Assembly (NCBI GenBank): GCA_029204225.1
Contig: CM055098.1
Location: 4,554,607-4,618,606, forward strand
Origin: Diphasiastrum complanatum
Taxonomy: Eukaryota; Streptophyta; Lycopodiopsida; Lycopodiales; Lycopodiaceae
Reading direction: 5' to 3'
DNA: 64,000 bases
Shown one piece after another: positions 45,319 through 57,401 of this stretch. The notes under the pieces were generated by a model that saw only the letters and a program-made list of their open reading frames with translations, had not been told where the DNA came from and did not search any database. The translations under genes and the position numbers were made by a program. Each line of letters opens with the position of its first letter. The stretch's first letter is position 1.

Positions 45319-46957
45319 ATACAAGGAGCTGATGGCTCGAGAAGGAACCTTTCTTTTGAAGGCTGATACCATCAAACAAAGAGGACTACAGAATCTGTGG
45401 GGCGGATTTGCAATTCAAGTACTCACACGTGAACGGCAACGAAACGACTCAATGTTTGCAAAGGACGGGTGGCTAGCCTGTTTTTTGGGTTAGTTTCATT
45501 TGCGACAACGCCCACCAGATGCAAGCAGAAAGTCAAAAGTTGGAAAGGGCAATTTCAGGGGAGATCTTCTATGGAGCAGTTGGTCTTCATTTTGGGATGG
45601 CCACCTTCGGAATTGAAACTCACTGAGCATGGGTGATATCCAGTATCAGTTGAGTTTTTCCTCAAAGGGGAAAGACTCGGATCCTCTTCAGAGATTGGCA
45701 ACAAGTTGGATCGAGCCATAATTGTAGCAGATGGGAAGCAAAGTGTTGGAAAGGCCTTTTGTCCAAAGAACTCTACTCTAAGTCCGATCAGCTGATTTTA
45801 TAAGTGGAGGGGAACTATCACACACACCTCTCTCTTGGGGCAAATTTTGAATGAAAGTTGATCAAAACAGGGGCAAGTTCAAGGTGACCTAGCCATACTC
45901 ACATGAGGAGACTGGCAAACTTTGGAGCTAATAAGTTGACAAGTTTTTGTTGTGGAAATGAAAGCTTGTTATAGGCTTTCTCTGGACCAGCAATGATGAG
46001 GAAACATATGAGTACACTAACTTGTGTTACGTGTAAGGCAGCTGATCAATGAAGGAACTGTGAAAGTTGAGTTTTGCATGAGAGACTTGGTATTTCGAAC
46101 GGACGCTAAGGGACAGTTCGTGTTGAGATTGGACTAGTGCAAACTCTGGTGCATGTGTTTGATTCAAAGAGAGCTACTTGAAGCCAAGCTCGAGGTACAC
46201 TTCCTTTTTTGACCGTGAGGCAACTGACCAGTGATAGAATTGTAAAAGTCAAGTTTTGCGCGACGGATATGGTGCTTCAAACAAACGCGAAGAGATAGTT
46301 CGTATGCGAATCAAACTGGTGCGACCTTTGGCTTTCCACGAGATCAATGGTTACATTTGGGCTGATTCAAAGAGCTACTTCAAGCTAAGTGAGAGGTGCA
46401 TTGCGGAATACTCAATCTTTGCCTACCTTAAAGAGCCAAGAAAGAAATGTATCAAGATTAGGCTGGGACAAGGAGAGAAATCAAGGTGCAGAAGCAACAA
46501 GGCACGAAGTGGACCATAAAGTGGGCAATCAAATGATAAATCCTTTGGCTCAGGGAGCCTTGATACCTGTGCGGAACTGATCAAATCTGGAGCTCAGGAA
46601 GCTCAATACAAAGTGCATCAAGGACAAATCAGGAGCTCAAAGGAGTTCCAAAGTCGAAAGTCAGAAGTGACAAGGGCGAACATTTCAAAGAAAGGCCTCT
46701 ATCACCAGTTAATAAGGTTCTTGGGTTTTACGAAAGCAATATAAAATCTACGCTTTTCCCAAACAAAGAGATATTTTAAGTTATGTAATTTTTCAGTACA
46801 AAGAGTTGAGTCTCGGACTTGTGGTGTGCCAGCTTCAATGTTAATAAAAAGTGGCCAGTAGATTGAGTATTGTGCCAAGTAGCTTAAATGTATAGTTATT
46901 TTAATTGGGAGACACCTTTACTTTAATCTGACATCTGATGAGGACATCACTTTTATA
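45319..46957. other. Unassigned, probable Gypsy internal or 3' sequence
   Basis: No protein recognised. + frames at 45293-45493 and 46256-46519 have no motif. Because the stretch ends at a polypurine tract and an LTR start (46958-46971), it is likely the 3' non-coding part of an LTR element. Confidence 0.4.
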
Positions 46958-47500
46958 AAGGTGGGGTGGATGTTGTAAAGCTACATTTACAAGCTTTACT
47001 TCCGGCGCCACTGGCACCAACATTGTCCCCGGCGCCAGCAGTGCCCCTGCTGCTCTCGGCGCCGCTCCCGGCGCCACTGTGACCAGAATCCAGCCGGCGC
47101 CAAGCTCCTATGGCTGAAAATCTTTGATCGGTTCTAGCGAAGTCCAGAGAGCTCAGATCGATGTGCAATCACCTCACACGATCTAGGCATGATTAAAGGA
47201 AGCCTGGGGATCAATAAAATCTAGAGAGAGAAAATGACTTTCTAGAGAGAGAGAAAAACGTGCTTTACCAGCCTGGGTAGAGTGCTTGCTATGAGGGGGA
47301 GTGCCGAATCCCACCAATACTATAGGGGAGTGCGGGTTGCGACTCAGGACGAGCTCCAACCAAATCTCAGCCTCCCTTGCTGGAATGTTGTCCTGACACT
47401 CGCCTTGGCATGCTAGCGCCCCGGAGACTCGGGTCGATCACACACTTGAAATGTAACCTTCTCAGATTTATCAATAAAGTGGGATTTTTTTCAAACTGGC
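46958..47500 (+). repeat. Polypurine tract and start of an LTR with GGCGCC repeats
   Basis: AAAGGTGGGGTGGA (46957-46970) precedes TGTTGTAAAGC (46971). Within the first 140 bp the palindrome CGGCGCC or CCGGCGCC occurs about six times (46999-47102), making a GC-rich island in AT-rich DNA. A polyadenylation-like AATAAAG lies near 47474. The LTR end was not fixed. Confidence 0.5.
47261..47325 (+). ncRNA. tRNA-like SINE head candidate
   Basis: TTACCAGCCTGGGTAGAGTG resembles the tRNA D-arm / A-box region, and GTGCCGAATCCCACC, 40 bases on, resembles a T-arm / B-box (GTTCGAATCCC) with two changes. It could be a tRNA-derived Pol III promoter of a SINE. No target-site duplication or tail was identified. 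Confidence 0.35.
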
Positions 47501-48347
47501 TCTGATTACCTTCTGGGTTTCAGTGTTTTCAGTTCTGTTCAGACAATTTTTATCATTCAATTTTGTTTTTAATTTCTAATTTGATTCCATAGCTTTGTAG
47601 AGCTTTGTCTTAGATTTAATTTTTCATCAATTTGCAAAGCATTTGAATAAGAGATGCAAAAGTTATTGCACTTTTCTCAAAAGCTGTCAAAATGGGTGAC
47701 TAAGATTTTGCTTTCACTTGATTTGAATTTCTTAGATTTAATCTGAGTTTTTATTTCAAGTTTTTTTACATAAAATTTTAGAGCATTGTCTTAGCTTTGA
47801 TCCAATCCATATGGCAGGTCATTTGGATTAGTATCCAAAAAGTTATGACAAATCTTGATTTGTAACTCTAGTTTTGTTAGTTTTTTTTCCTTTAAAGTTT
47901 TCAGCCCTGTTCTGTGATTAATTCGACCTATCAAATCACCTCCAATCATTGATTTGATACTATAGGCTGATAGAGCTTGTTGTTAGATTTTTAGAGGTAC
48001 TGAGTTTGTTTGATTTGAATCAATATTGAGAAGTTATGATCAAATTAGTGGAGAAGGGTCAGAATTGCCAAAATTTTGAAAAAAAATTGTGAATTTTTTT
48101 CTAAGTGAGAGAAGCATTTCAATCTTTCAATTTTGAAGTTTTGTCTCTGTTGTAAATTTTTTTCACAATTTTCATTTTGAAGTTTCGCAGGTTCAAATAA
48201 AAAAAAAACACCTAACCCTAACTACCTACATTCCTAACCCTAAACCCTAACCTGATCTAATCTTAAATCTAAACTCGTGAATACCTACCCCACGAGCCTG
48301 TGCCACCCTCAGTCTCTGCGCTTCCACATGGAGAAGGAAGAAAGAAG
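47501..48347. other. T-rich unassigned stretch with a telomere-like patch
   Basis: Ordinary T-rich DNA with no gene. At 48211-48252 it holds CCTAACCCTAA, CCTAACCC and TAAACCCTAACC, i.e. several degenerate copies of the plant telomere unit CCCTAAA. Confidence 0.55.
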
Positions 48348-48674
48348 TCAACGATTGTCAAGGCCAATGAAGAATTCAGACATTTGATCGTCATCTCCAT
48401 TTCCTCGGCTACCATCCCTGCAATTATGATTTCCATTCCTGTGAAGCACTAGTTGGTGATCATCTCGAAGAGTTTTCTTCCTAGTGTTCCTCCAAAGGAT
48501 CCACTCCTGTTGGATTATGTGCACAAGCATACAGGTTGTTACTGGAATGCCTGTAGGCCAAAAGCTATCACAATAAGCCATAAGCTTGCACAGTGAAACT
48601 CCGTGAGGATTTCCAGAACGCTCATGGGTATCAGTTGTTGGTCCGGCTTGCCTTGAAACTATCCAATACTCCAA
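48348..48674 (-). CDS. Unidentified minus-strand open frame
   Basis: 108 codons (MEYWIVSRQAG...). The product is mixed, with HERSGNPHGVSL and LCKLMAYCDSFWP near the middle and a Gly/Asn/Asp-rich end. The amino-acid texture is plausible for coding DNA but there is no motif, no clear splice site and no neighbour to support it. It may be an exon, a transposon remnant or chance. Confidence 0.25.
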   Translation of the reverse strand: MEYWIVSRQAGPTTDTHERSGNPHGVSLCKLMAYCDSFWPTGIPVTTCMLVHIIQQEWILWRNTRKKTLRDDHQLVLHRNGNHNCRDGSRGNGDDDQMSEFFIGLDNR

Positions 48675-49105
48675 GTGATGTTGACGATCTTGATAGCATT
48701 TGTACTAGAGGTATCTCAGTCTGCCGCAAGTTTGAGCTGATGTAGGTCGTTGCTGGTGCCAATTCAGCTATCAGCTAATGCAATTCAATTAATGGTCTAA
48801 ATCGGCATGGTTTTGGTGATGGCGATGGCGAAGTACTTATGCATGAAGTTGTAAACGAGAAATTGAAGGTGCTGGAAAACATTTTTCTGGATGTTAATTT
48901 TCTGAGGGTGAACGCATTGGTAGGCATGCTTAATATCCTGACCACTTTCCTTTGAAGAGCTTTAGGAACGGCGCATCAAGCATGTTTCTGTGGATTTGCT
49001 TCACGTCCTCCTCCTCGGTCGAGAGCGTTCCATTGGTCGAGTTCGCTCTCTCTCTACCGCCCCCTCTCTCCTCGGTCTAGATTCCATCCTCATTGCGTCG
49101 GTTAC

Positions 49106-49140
<35 letters not shown>

Positions 49141-49189
49141 CCGTTCGGTCAAGTTTACTCTCTCTCTCCTCCTCTTTCCTTTGATCAAA
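48675..49189. other. Unassigned, CT-rich toward the right
   Basis: No gene. CT microsatellite at about 49104-49138, surrounded by CTCTCTC interruptions from 49040 to 49170. It ends at the Gypsy chromodomain fragment. Confidence 0.5.
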
Positions 49190-49310
49190 ATGGGAAGTTA
49201 ATGAATACCTAATTCATTTGAAAAACCTTTCCGACCAAGACAATTCTTGGGTCAATAGCTTCTTTATTCAAAAGTGGCCACTGCTATTACCATGAACTTG
49301 TTGGAAACAA
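49190..49310 (+). pseudogene. Gypsy chromodomain fragment
   Basis: WEVNEYLIHLKNLSDQDNSW followed by VNSFFIQKWPLLLP fits the end of a chromovirus integrase: the Y-L-x-x-W/L-K-x-L, the D-x-S/T-W and the aromatic block are in the right order and spacing. A stop follows at once. It is part of a Gypsy element whose PPT and 3' LTR start at 49391. Confidence 0.65.
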
Positions 49311-49390
49311 CATTCTCCATCGATACAATTTGAAATGTATTCTTAGAGCTACTAGGCAGATGCCTTTATTTTTTAGGACAAAAATGTTTA

Positions 49391-49900
49391 AGTAAGGGGA
49401 GTGTCATGTACTTTTAGTACATCCATGCTTATCAATGCATCATAATATCCATTGTAAGCTTTGTAGGCCAAAAGGAGTTATTAGGCTTAAGAACAAGGCA
49501 GTTCCCTCTTTAGGCCCTTCAAAGTAATTAATAAGGATAATAGGCCACTAAGGGCCCAATGTAGGTTACATAATGTTTAACAAGGATTAATTATCCTTCA
49601 AGATAGTTATGTTTAGTTAGGTAAGAGCATTGTCTATAACTAGGCAAGAAACATCATTTTGTGAATTTTTTGGCTCATTTGCAAGTGAGAGCTTCTAGCT
49701 TCCTTGTGAATGTGAGCCATAGGGATCCCCATTGTTAGGTCTCATGTGCCCTATCCACATGATCAATGCTGCATTTCCATTGATTGTACTCTTTCTTTCA
49801 TTGCTAATGCAATTCCATTGTGATCTCATTGTTTCAAGCTTTCTATTGATATGCTATCATGATTGTCTTCTTATCTTCTTGCTTCTAGCTTTACTTCATT
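49391..49900 (+). repeat. Gypsy polypurine tract and 3' LTR start
   Basis: AGTAAGGGGAG (49391-49401) is followed by TGTCATGTACTTTTAG at 49402, a typical PPT-LTR junction. The LTR has no partner in the window. Its right end is not defined and is taken as the point before Copia gag sequence begins near 49940. Confidence 0.55.
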
Positions 49901-49939
49901 ATGATTGCTATTAGTTTGGGATTTGGCACATGACATAAA

Positions 49940-50030
49940 GCTAAAATGTTTCTATTGTGGAGTCAAAGGACAATTTGCTAGTGATTGCTTTAAGAAGAAA
50001 AGAGATCAAGGTGAGAAGCAAAGAAATCTA
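49940..50030 (+). pseudogene. Copia zinc-knuckle fragment
   Basis: KCFYCGVKGQFASDCFKKK is a CX2CX4HX4C knuckle with the His replaced by Gln. It is fused directly to the LTR fragment at 50031, so almost the whole pol gene has been deleted. Confidence 0.7.
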
Positions 50031-50213
50031 ATGATATTGAATGCAATCATTCTTTGATTATTAGCATGCTAGATTGTGCTTTGGTCATAAATTCTAGAAC
50101 TAGATCTTGATACTCAATCTAGAATCAAATTATGTGCTAAACACAAAGCTTAACAAGATCATTTACACTTGAGGATTGTTCCCCACACGTGTGAACTTGC
50201 TGGAATTTTACCA
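50031..50213 (+). repeat. Copia LTR (U5 side) fragment, partner of 41895-42072
   Basis: Almost identical to the last 180 bp of the LTR ending at 42072, from GATATTGAATRCAATCATTC to CACACGTGTGAACTTGCTRG. It is probably the 3' LTR remnant of the zinc-knuckle fragment's element. Confidence 0.85.
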
Positions 50214-50404
50214 CTCTGTTTGTATATTTTGCTTTCTAATGTGCTCAAAAAATGGGCAGAATAGTCACAAAATATCCATTACGCCAAAGCAACGGTAACT
50301 CATGCAAAAAGAATGTCATGATACAAGGGAGGACTCTCCACACATTTAGGACCCAATTTTGTTTTTCTCCTATAAACATTTTGGATAAAGTTGAGGTGAT
50401 GCTT

Positions 50405-50485
50405 CTTGGTTTCCAAGGGGAGGCTCGAACCTAGGACCAAAGAAACTTTGGATGTCAAGCTAACCAACTGAGCCAACCCCGTTGG
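50405..50485 (-). ncRNA. tRNA-derived SINE head (antisense)
   Basis: On the minus strand GGGTTGGCTCAGTTGGTTAG is an A-box-bearing D-arm, and AGGTTCGAGCC, about 30 bases on, is a near-perfect B-box. Spacing fits a Pol III promoter. Acceptor pairing is poor, so it is more likely a SINE head than a working tRNA gene. The body would run toward about 50230. Confidence 0.6.
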
Positions 50486-50638
50486 GTTTGCTTTAACGAG
50501 GCTAAGGTGATGGAATGAGGGAAGTTACAGAGAGAATAATGATGGGGGAGAGAAGAGGCGGACATAGATGGGGGGAGAGAGACGTGTGCATGCTTCTAAT
50601 GTGAGGTAAGTGACATGGTAAACCCCCCCCCCCTCTCA

Positions 50639-50736
50639 AATTACTAAAACCATATTGACATTTGATGTTTAGAGTTGCCCCATGCAATTTTTTAAGTGAT
50701 GCTTTTGACTCGATGGTTTATGGAAAGGATTTGTAT
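50639..50736. repeat. Direct repeat, copy 1
   Basis: About 98 bp from AATTACTAAAACCATATTGA to TGGAAAGGATTTGTATG, repeated at 51371-51467 with a handful of changes. Both copies follow a C-rich or CA-rich run. Confidence 0.88.
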
Positions 50737-51055
50737 GTGCTATGATTGGATGTTGTGAAGCTCTTTCAATATGTGACATAACATAGATTCAAACCAAACT
50801 CTAGAAACACTCAAAATCTACACATTGGACTGACCACCTAAGCTATCAATCTAAATCCAACCTCAACTCCAAAAGCTAGGATCCAATTCATGTCATGTGC
50901 CAAACCCAGTCAAATAGTCATAGCACTGAAACTAAAGCCAAAATCAAAATAATAACAATATAATTCATGTTAATATAGCCATAAAATACAAAGTACAAAT
51001 AGAGTTCCAAGGAATCATCATAGAACTGAAGGAATGAAAGCAAATTAAATACAAG
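50737..51055. other. Unassigned spacer with an inverted match to 61641-61705
   Basis: 50741-50806 (GGATGTTGTGAAGC ... CAAACTCTAGAAACACTC) is the reverse complement of 61641-61705. No gene seen in the rest. Confidence 0.55.
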
Positions 51056-51181
51056 ATGGGAAAAAACTAACTATGAAAAAATTCTCCAACAATAGTAGTT
51101 GATCCCTTGAGAGTGATAACGTCCCTCGACGCCTACGAGACCGCCATCTCCAAGCGCCACACACATACACTCTCTCTCACG
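51056..51181 (-). pseudogene. Duplicated MAD2 exon 1 fragment
   Basis: Copies 40326-40446: part of the 5' UTR, all of exon 1 and the first bases of intron 1. Start codon at 51147. Codon 5 is TAG where the main copy has CAG. Two Ala codons in the SAAIV block have become Thr, and the splice donor (GTAAGT in the main copy) is changed to ATAGTT. No other MAD2 exon accompanies it. It lies between the two direct repeats at 50639 and 51371, in the same orientation as the main gene. It is a dead gene fragment, possibly carried by a transposon. Confidence 0.9.
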
Positions 51182-51189
51182 TTTCTCCA

Positions 51190-51213
51190 CCCCCCCCCCC
51201 CCCCCCCCCCCCC
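51190..51213. repeat. Poly(C) tract, about 24 bp
   Basis: Uninterrupted run of C directly after the MAD2 exon copy. A second C run of about 12 lies at 50622-50634, just before direct-repeat copy 1. Confidence 0.9.
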
Positions 51214-51370
51214 ATCATGTCTAAAAATGCCTTAAGAGGAGGATGAGGAGGAGGTCAGAGAGAGAGGGTAGGGTGGTGGTAGAAGTACCCATGACTCTAG
51301 ACCCCATACAAATGGCATATTAGATTGCTTTAAAGGGGATAAGTGTTGAAAGACACACACACATCCCCCA

Positions 51371-51467
51371 ATTACTAAAACCATATTGACATTTGATGTT
51401 TAGGGTTGCCCGATGCAATTTTTTAAGTGATGCTTTTGACTCAATAATTTATGGAAAGGATTTGTAT
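51371..51467. repeat. Direct repeat, copy 2
   Basis: Partner of 50639-50736. Downstream, ATTAGAGGAGTTTTGAGCACC (given in part) resembles ATTAGAGGAGTTCCAAGGCC at about 61731, linking this family to the 61.6-kb region. Confidence 0.85.
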
Positions 51468-51727
51468 GAGTCATTAGAGGAGTTTTGAGCACCAAAAGGG
51501 CCTTTGTCTAGATGTTGTTTTTGACTTTTCAACTATTCGACGTACACTTGGTCAAGTTATATATTTACACCTGTGAAAGACCATAACGTTGTTTACAGGT
51601 CGAATTTTTTTGGAACTTTCTGGTCATAGTTTTTTTACAATTCAAAACTCCCACCGGGCAGGGTCTCCACTTGTGATTGGACCGTAATTGCTGCCCATGA
51701 GTTTCCTGAGTGCCCGGGACTTAACGC

Positions 51728-52707
<980 letters not shown>

Positions 52708-53228
52708 CGCGACAGAAGCAGAAAAGCTCCAAGAAGGCTCTAACAAATCAGAAACAAACTCAAAGTCAAGCACAATCATCAGATCCACAATCGAAGAAGA
52801 AGATGTTTTGCAAGTATTGCAAGCGCAATAACCATGAGATCAAGGATTGCCGAATTCCCCAAGCGAAGAACACAGCCAAGCAACCTGATCAACAAGCAAA
52901 CACAGTCTCATCATCTCCCTAGGTCGAAGTCGATGAAGGTGCATTCATGGTCAAAGATCAAAGCGCATTTTTGGATGATTCATGGTTTCTAGATTCTGGA
53001 GCAACTCAACATATGACCAATCAACATGAGATCTTCAACTCCTACATGCCTTACAACATGAAGAAATTTGTTCATCTTGGTGACAATATTACTCACACCA
53101 TTGAAGGTGAAGGTACTGTAAGATTGCGATTCCAGCATGATCAATTCAAATTACTATCAAAAGTCTTATATGTTCCTAAACTCTCTACAAATATGTTATT
53201 AGTAAGTAGAATAACGGTCATAAGGTAG
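52708..53228 (+). pseudogene. Copia gag end and protease
   Basis: KKKMFCKYCKRNNHEIKDC is a CX2CX4HX4C knuckle at about 52795-52850. After a stop at about 52921, SWFLDSGATQHMTNQ holds the protease DSG (about 52980-53020), followed by EGEGTVRLRF and LYVPKLSTN. The frame ends at 53226. The N-terminal gag is missing through the LTR-gag deletion. Confidence 0.9.
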
Positions 53229-54135
53229 AATTCGAATATGATCAATGTAGAATTATTGATAGGAGTAATAAGATCCTTGCACTCGGCAAGAGGTAGGGTT
53301 ACTTATATAGATTGGCACACTGTTATTATGAGTCTAGTCAAGTCTTGAAAACCTTTGTTCTAGTCAATAAAACATTACTATGACATCATCGCTTAGGACA
53401 CGTGAGTCATGCATCTATTTTGAACATGTCCAGACAATCCATGGTCCTTGATCTCGACTATCTTTCTGGTAAGGTCGATCTCCCTATCTGTCATAGATGC
53501 ATCTTTGGAAAGTAGGCTAGGATTCCTTTTAGATCAAACCATATGCATGCAGCAAAAGATCTGTTAGATGTTGTTCATAAAAATATATGTGGACCTATGC
53601 AAATTTCTTCATTGCTAGATGCAAAGTACTTCATTACCTTTATTTACAAATTCTCCAGAAGAACAGTTGTTTATTTCATTAAACAGAAATCAGAGGCTTT
53701 TATCAAATTCAGACAGTTCAAGGAGCATGTTGAGAATCAAACTGGCAAACGAATCAAAGTGTTGAGGTCAGATAACAGGGGAGAATACATCTCCAATGAA
53801 TTCAAGGACTATTGCCTTAACAACGTCATTGAGCAACAATATATCACTTCCTATTCGCCTCAGTCAAATGGTCTTGCTGAGAGAAAGTATAGAACCTTAG
53901 TCGAATCGGCAAAGTGCATGTTATCACATGCGACACTTCCGAAGTCCTTTTGGACTGAAGCTGTTTCAATAGCAACCTATATTCAGAACATATGTTCTAT
54001 TAAAGGCCTCTTAGACAAAATACCATGCGAAGTTTGGACAGAGGTACCAAACCTTCTTCATCAAACTTACGAGTTTTTGGATGTACTGCTTTTGTGCAAA
54101 TTCCTCATTATCTCAAGAAAAAGCTCGACTTCTAG
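53229..54135 (+). pseudogene. Copia pre-integrase and integrase
   Basis: HHRLGHVSHASILNM and ICHRCIFGK form the zinc-binding part. The core reads DVVHKNICGPMQISSLLDAK, FITFIYKFSRRTVVYFI (FIDD motif mutated), KVLRSDNRGEYISNEF with the second catalytic Asp and SPQSNGLAERKYRTL with the catalytic Glu. The first catalytic Asp is Asn in HKNICGP. The frame 53543-54262 is open for 239 codons, but the part after about 54125 is out of frame with the element. Confidence 0.9.
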
Positions 54136-54138
54136 AGT

Positions 54139-55480
54139 GTGTTTTCATCAGCTACTTCAGATCAAGCCTACAAGTTGTTCGATCCCATCGAGTCTAGCCC
54201 AGATGTCATCTTTATTGAAGATAAGTTTCAAAACCTCAAAGGAAAGGACAGTCCCCATGTAGCCGACCTATTAGATTCTCTCGATGCTTTGAACTTTCCA
54301 GTTCCTCAGTCGCCTATTTCTATTGAAGGTCCAAGCTCCTCTACCCTTGACAAACAACAAATCAACAACGAATCAGAAGATGATGATGTTGCATATCAAC
54401 AACTAAAGTATGATGGAAATAATCAACTTCCTGTATTATCCAGAAGACTCTTCAAGGACTAGCAGACCACCTAACCGGTATATCGACGAGTTTGTAGCTT
54501 ATCTTATTCAAGAACTGATGTCTATCCAAGAGGCACTCAGTCAGTCTGATTAGATCTGAAAAGAAGCTATGGATAAAGAGTATTCATCTCTTATCAAGAA
54601 CCAGACGTGGGCGATTGTCGAATTACCTGCCAGCAGAAATGTAGTTGATTGCAAATGGATTTTCAAAGTTAAGTACAACATAGATGGAAGCATCAACAGA
54701 AGAAAGGCACGACTTGTAGCCAAATGATTTTTTCAGGTATACAATGTCAATTACACTGAGACTTTCAGTCTAGTAGTCAAGCATTCTTCTATTCAACTTT
54801 TGCTATCATTTGTCGCTGTAGTAAATTTGAAAATACATCAAATGGATGTACAGACAACATATCTCAATGGAGTTATCGAAGAAGACATTTACATGGTGCA
54901 ACCCGAAGGTTATATTATCGATGGTAAACACAATCATGTGTGTAAACTCCATAAGGCACTTTATGGCTTGAAGCAATCTGCTCGAGCATGGTTTCAAAGG
55001 ATCAATACTTTTTTTATTGATCACGGCTATACACCTAGGTCTTCAGATTCAAACATTTACTTCAAAGCAGTGCAATAGTCTTTTATCATTATCACTTTGT
55101 ACGTGGATGATACATTGCTTTTCAGCAACAATACCGATTTGATAAAATGAACCAAGACAATGCTGTCTTCCGAATTCGACATGATCGATCTGGACAAAGC
55201 TCATTTCTGCCTTGGTATACAAATCCACAAAAACAGAAAACAAAAGTTGGACAACAGAGTTACATCTACAACATGTTAGTCAGATATAATCTGATGAATT
55301 TCAAGTTAGCTCTCTCACCAATGGAACCAGGACTCAAATTTTTAAAGGACCAGTGTCCCCAAATAATTCATGAGAAGCAGCAGATGCGTGAGTATCCTTA
55401 CCATTCTATTATAGGATCTCTTATGTATGTCGTGATCGTATTAGACCAGACATAGCTTTTGCAGTCAGCTCTCTCAGTCA
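54139..55480 (+). pseudogene. Copia linker and reverse transcriptase
   Basis: The linker (54139-54462) is acidic. RT starts near 54570 (EAMDKEYSSLIKNQTWAIVE), then IDGSINRRKARLVAK, HQMDVQTTYLNGVIEEDIYM and KALYGLKQSARAWFQRI. The catalytic box LYVDDTLLFS is present at about 55097-55126. Later blocks GIQIHKNRK, YNMLVRYNLMNF and HSIIGSLMYVV are split between frames. Stops occur at about 54555, 54727, 55075 and 55456. Confidence 0.9.
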
Positions 55481-56088
55481 GTTTATGACTAATCCTAGTA
55501 TAACACATTAGAAGGCTCTTATTAGAGTCATAAGATATCTTTGAGCTACTTTGAACTTTTGCATTTGTTATGGAGCAGTCGGCAACGACAAGCTCAATTT
55601 ACTCAGTGGTGACACAGATGCAAGTTGGGCAAGAGATGTAGACACTCGTAAATCTACTTCCGGATTTACTTTCTTTCTCAACAATGGTCCAATTTCTTGG
55701 AATAGTTGCAAGCAATCTTCAATAGCTCTATCTTCCACTGAATCAGAGTATATTGCAGGCTCTTAAGCTACAAAGGAAGCAATTTGGTTGAGAAACTTAC
55801 TCTCAGATATCGGTCTGAATCAATATGCTCCGACAATATTATTTTGTGATAATCAATGTGCCATCGCTTTTGTCAGCCAACCCTAGATTTCATTCCAGGA
55901 GTAAGCACATTGAGCTAAAGTATCATTTTATCCGAAGCAAAGTTCTCAAGGAAGAGGTCAGATTGCAGTACTGTAGAACGCAAGATATGATAGCAGATAT
56001 TTTTACCAAAGCATTAAGTTTGGAGTCACACAGAAGATTTTGTGTAGAACTAAGTTTGAAGGTCAAGGCATTCAAGGATTCAGATTAA
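55481..56088 (+). pseudogene. Copia RNase H
   Basis: LSGDTDASWARDVDTRKSTS (catalytic Asp in the DASW motif), SSTESEYIAGS (Glu), ILFCDNQCAIA (Asp), SKHIELKYHFIRSKVL and DMIADIFTKAL, ending just before the PPT. Stops after SEYIAGS and in the NPRFHSRSKH segment, plus frame changes, inactivate it. Confidence 0.9.
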
Positions 56089-56095
56089 TGGGGAG
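56087..56095 (+). promoter_or_regulatory. Polypurine tract
   Basis: AATGGGGAG directly precedes the 3' LTR. Confidence 0.8.
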
Positions 56096-57150
56096 TGTTG
56101 GATTATTCTCCTTCTTACCAATTGTCTATTCGATTTTAATCTTCATCCATTGTTAATCCAGTTCTGTGGATTTTCTCGTGTGTTTACACGATCTGCAAAA
56201 TTATAGGTGATTTTACACAGTCTGCAGAATTACACGGAGTTTACAATGGTGTCTTCTTTTTCGCCTGTCAAGAATCCCGTTGAAAAATCCAGTGTCGCTT
56301 TTTTCACATTTTTCATTTGACAAAAATCTCGTGTAAAATCACAGTGTCGCATTTTTCGCTTTTTTAAAGAGCCTCAAATGCTAAGGAAATGACTCTGACA
56401 AAGTGTGGGACAACCCTAAATGAGATTTAAGGGCATCTTCTCCTTTTTCGTCTTTTTTGTGAAAAATTCGACAGTGTCACTTGTGGCTGTTTTAGTTCAT
56501 TTCTGCAAAAGTGATAGTTTGGTTCATTTATGCAGACAAAACGTTTACAGCCAATTTCACCGCTTATCAACAATCAATGACAAGGACCGGATGGATGCCA
56601 GTGGATCATCAACCAACTGGCGATCGCAATTGATGACCTAATTTCTTAGTATAAATAGTTGTTCATATTCATATAGTTTCAATCATCTGAAATTTATTGA
56701 AAATCAGAATTATCAGAAGCATTTGAATAGTTAGCTCTCTCTCTCTCTCTCAAGCCTACAAGCTTGAACACTCTTGAGCATTTTAGCTCACTTCTTAGAG
56801 TTGTTTTAGAGATTGCTCTTGTGCCATTGCTTATCAGCATTGTGCTTAATTCAGACTTTCATTTTAGCCACTCAGAGATAGCATAGAGTACGCGGCTTTG
56901 ATCCACAACTTATTGTACTCATTTATTTCTGTTATGTTATCATACTGAATCAATACTATCCTTTATTGCGTTCAGCTTTGTCTCAGGATGTATGCAGTTT
57001 TTGGAATTCTTCGTGACTAATTATTTGTCTGATAATTTTCGATGCTTAATTGTTTGGCTACGTAATCACTGTAGTACTGGCGATTTCAAAGTTAGTTACT
57101 ATAAGATCAAACGTGATTTCTATCACTATTGTTTTGTTTGAAATTGATAT
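56096..57150 (+). repeat. 3' LTR (about 1.05 kb)
   Basis: Starts TGTTGGATTATTCTCC, with a TATAAATAG box at about 56650. Its last 200 bp, missing from the 5' LTR, are matched by the antisense fragment at 8575-8720 (GTTTGGCTACGTAATCAC and CACTATTGTTTTGTT). The end is set near TGATATGCGTAGTCA. Confidence 0.8.
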
Positions 57151-57401
57151 GCGTAGTCATGCATTGTGAAAGAGGGAGATAGTTTATTCCGCCATGCACG
57201 AAAACTTTTTGAGCTAGTCCTATCTTCTGCTTTCGACAAACACTTGTGGCTAAAGTAAGTCTATTTGATCTAACCATAGTTAGAGTAACATATATGATTT
57301 ATGAAAAACTGCCAGCATTTATCACAAATTTGATTTTTTATTTTCATACTGATTTCGCTACTTTTAGTTTCAAACTCTATTGTTCATCTTGTTTTAACTT
57401 T

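Noticed and set aside
50405-50485. Functional tRNA gene
   Set aside because: A- and B-boxes are good, but the acceptor stem does not pair and the anticodon arm is not convincing. A SINE head fits better.
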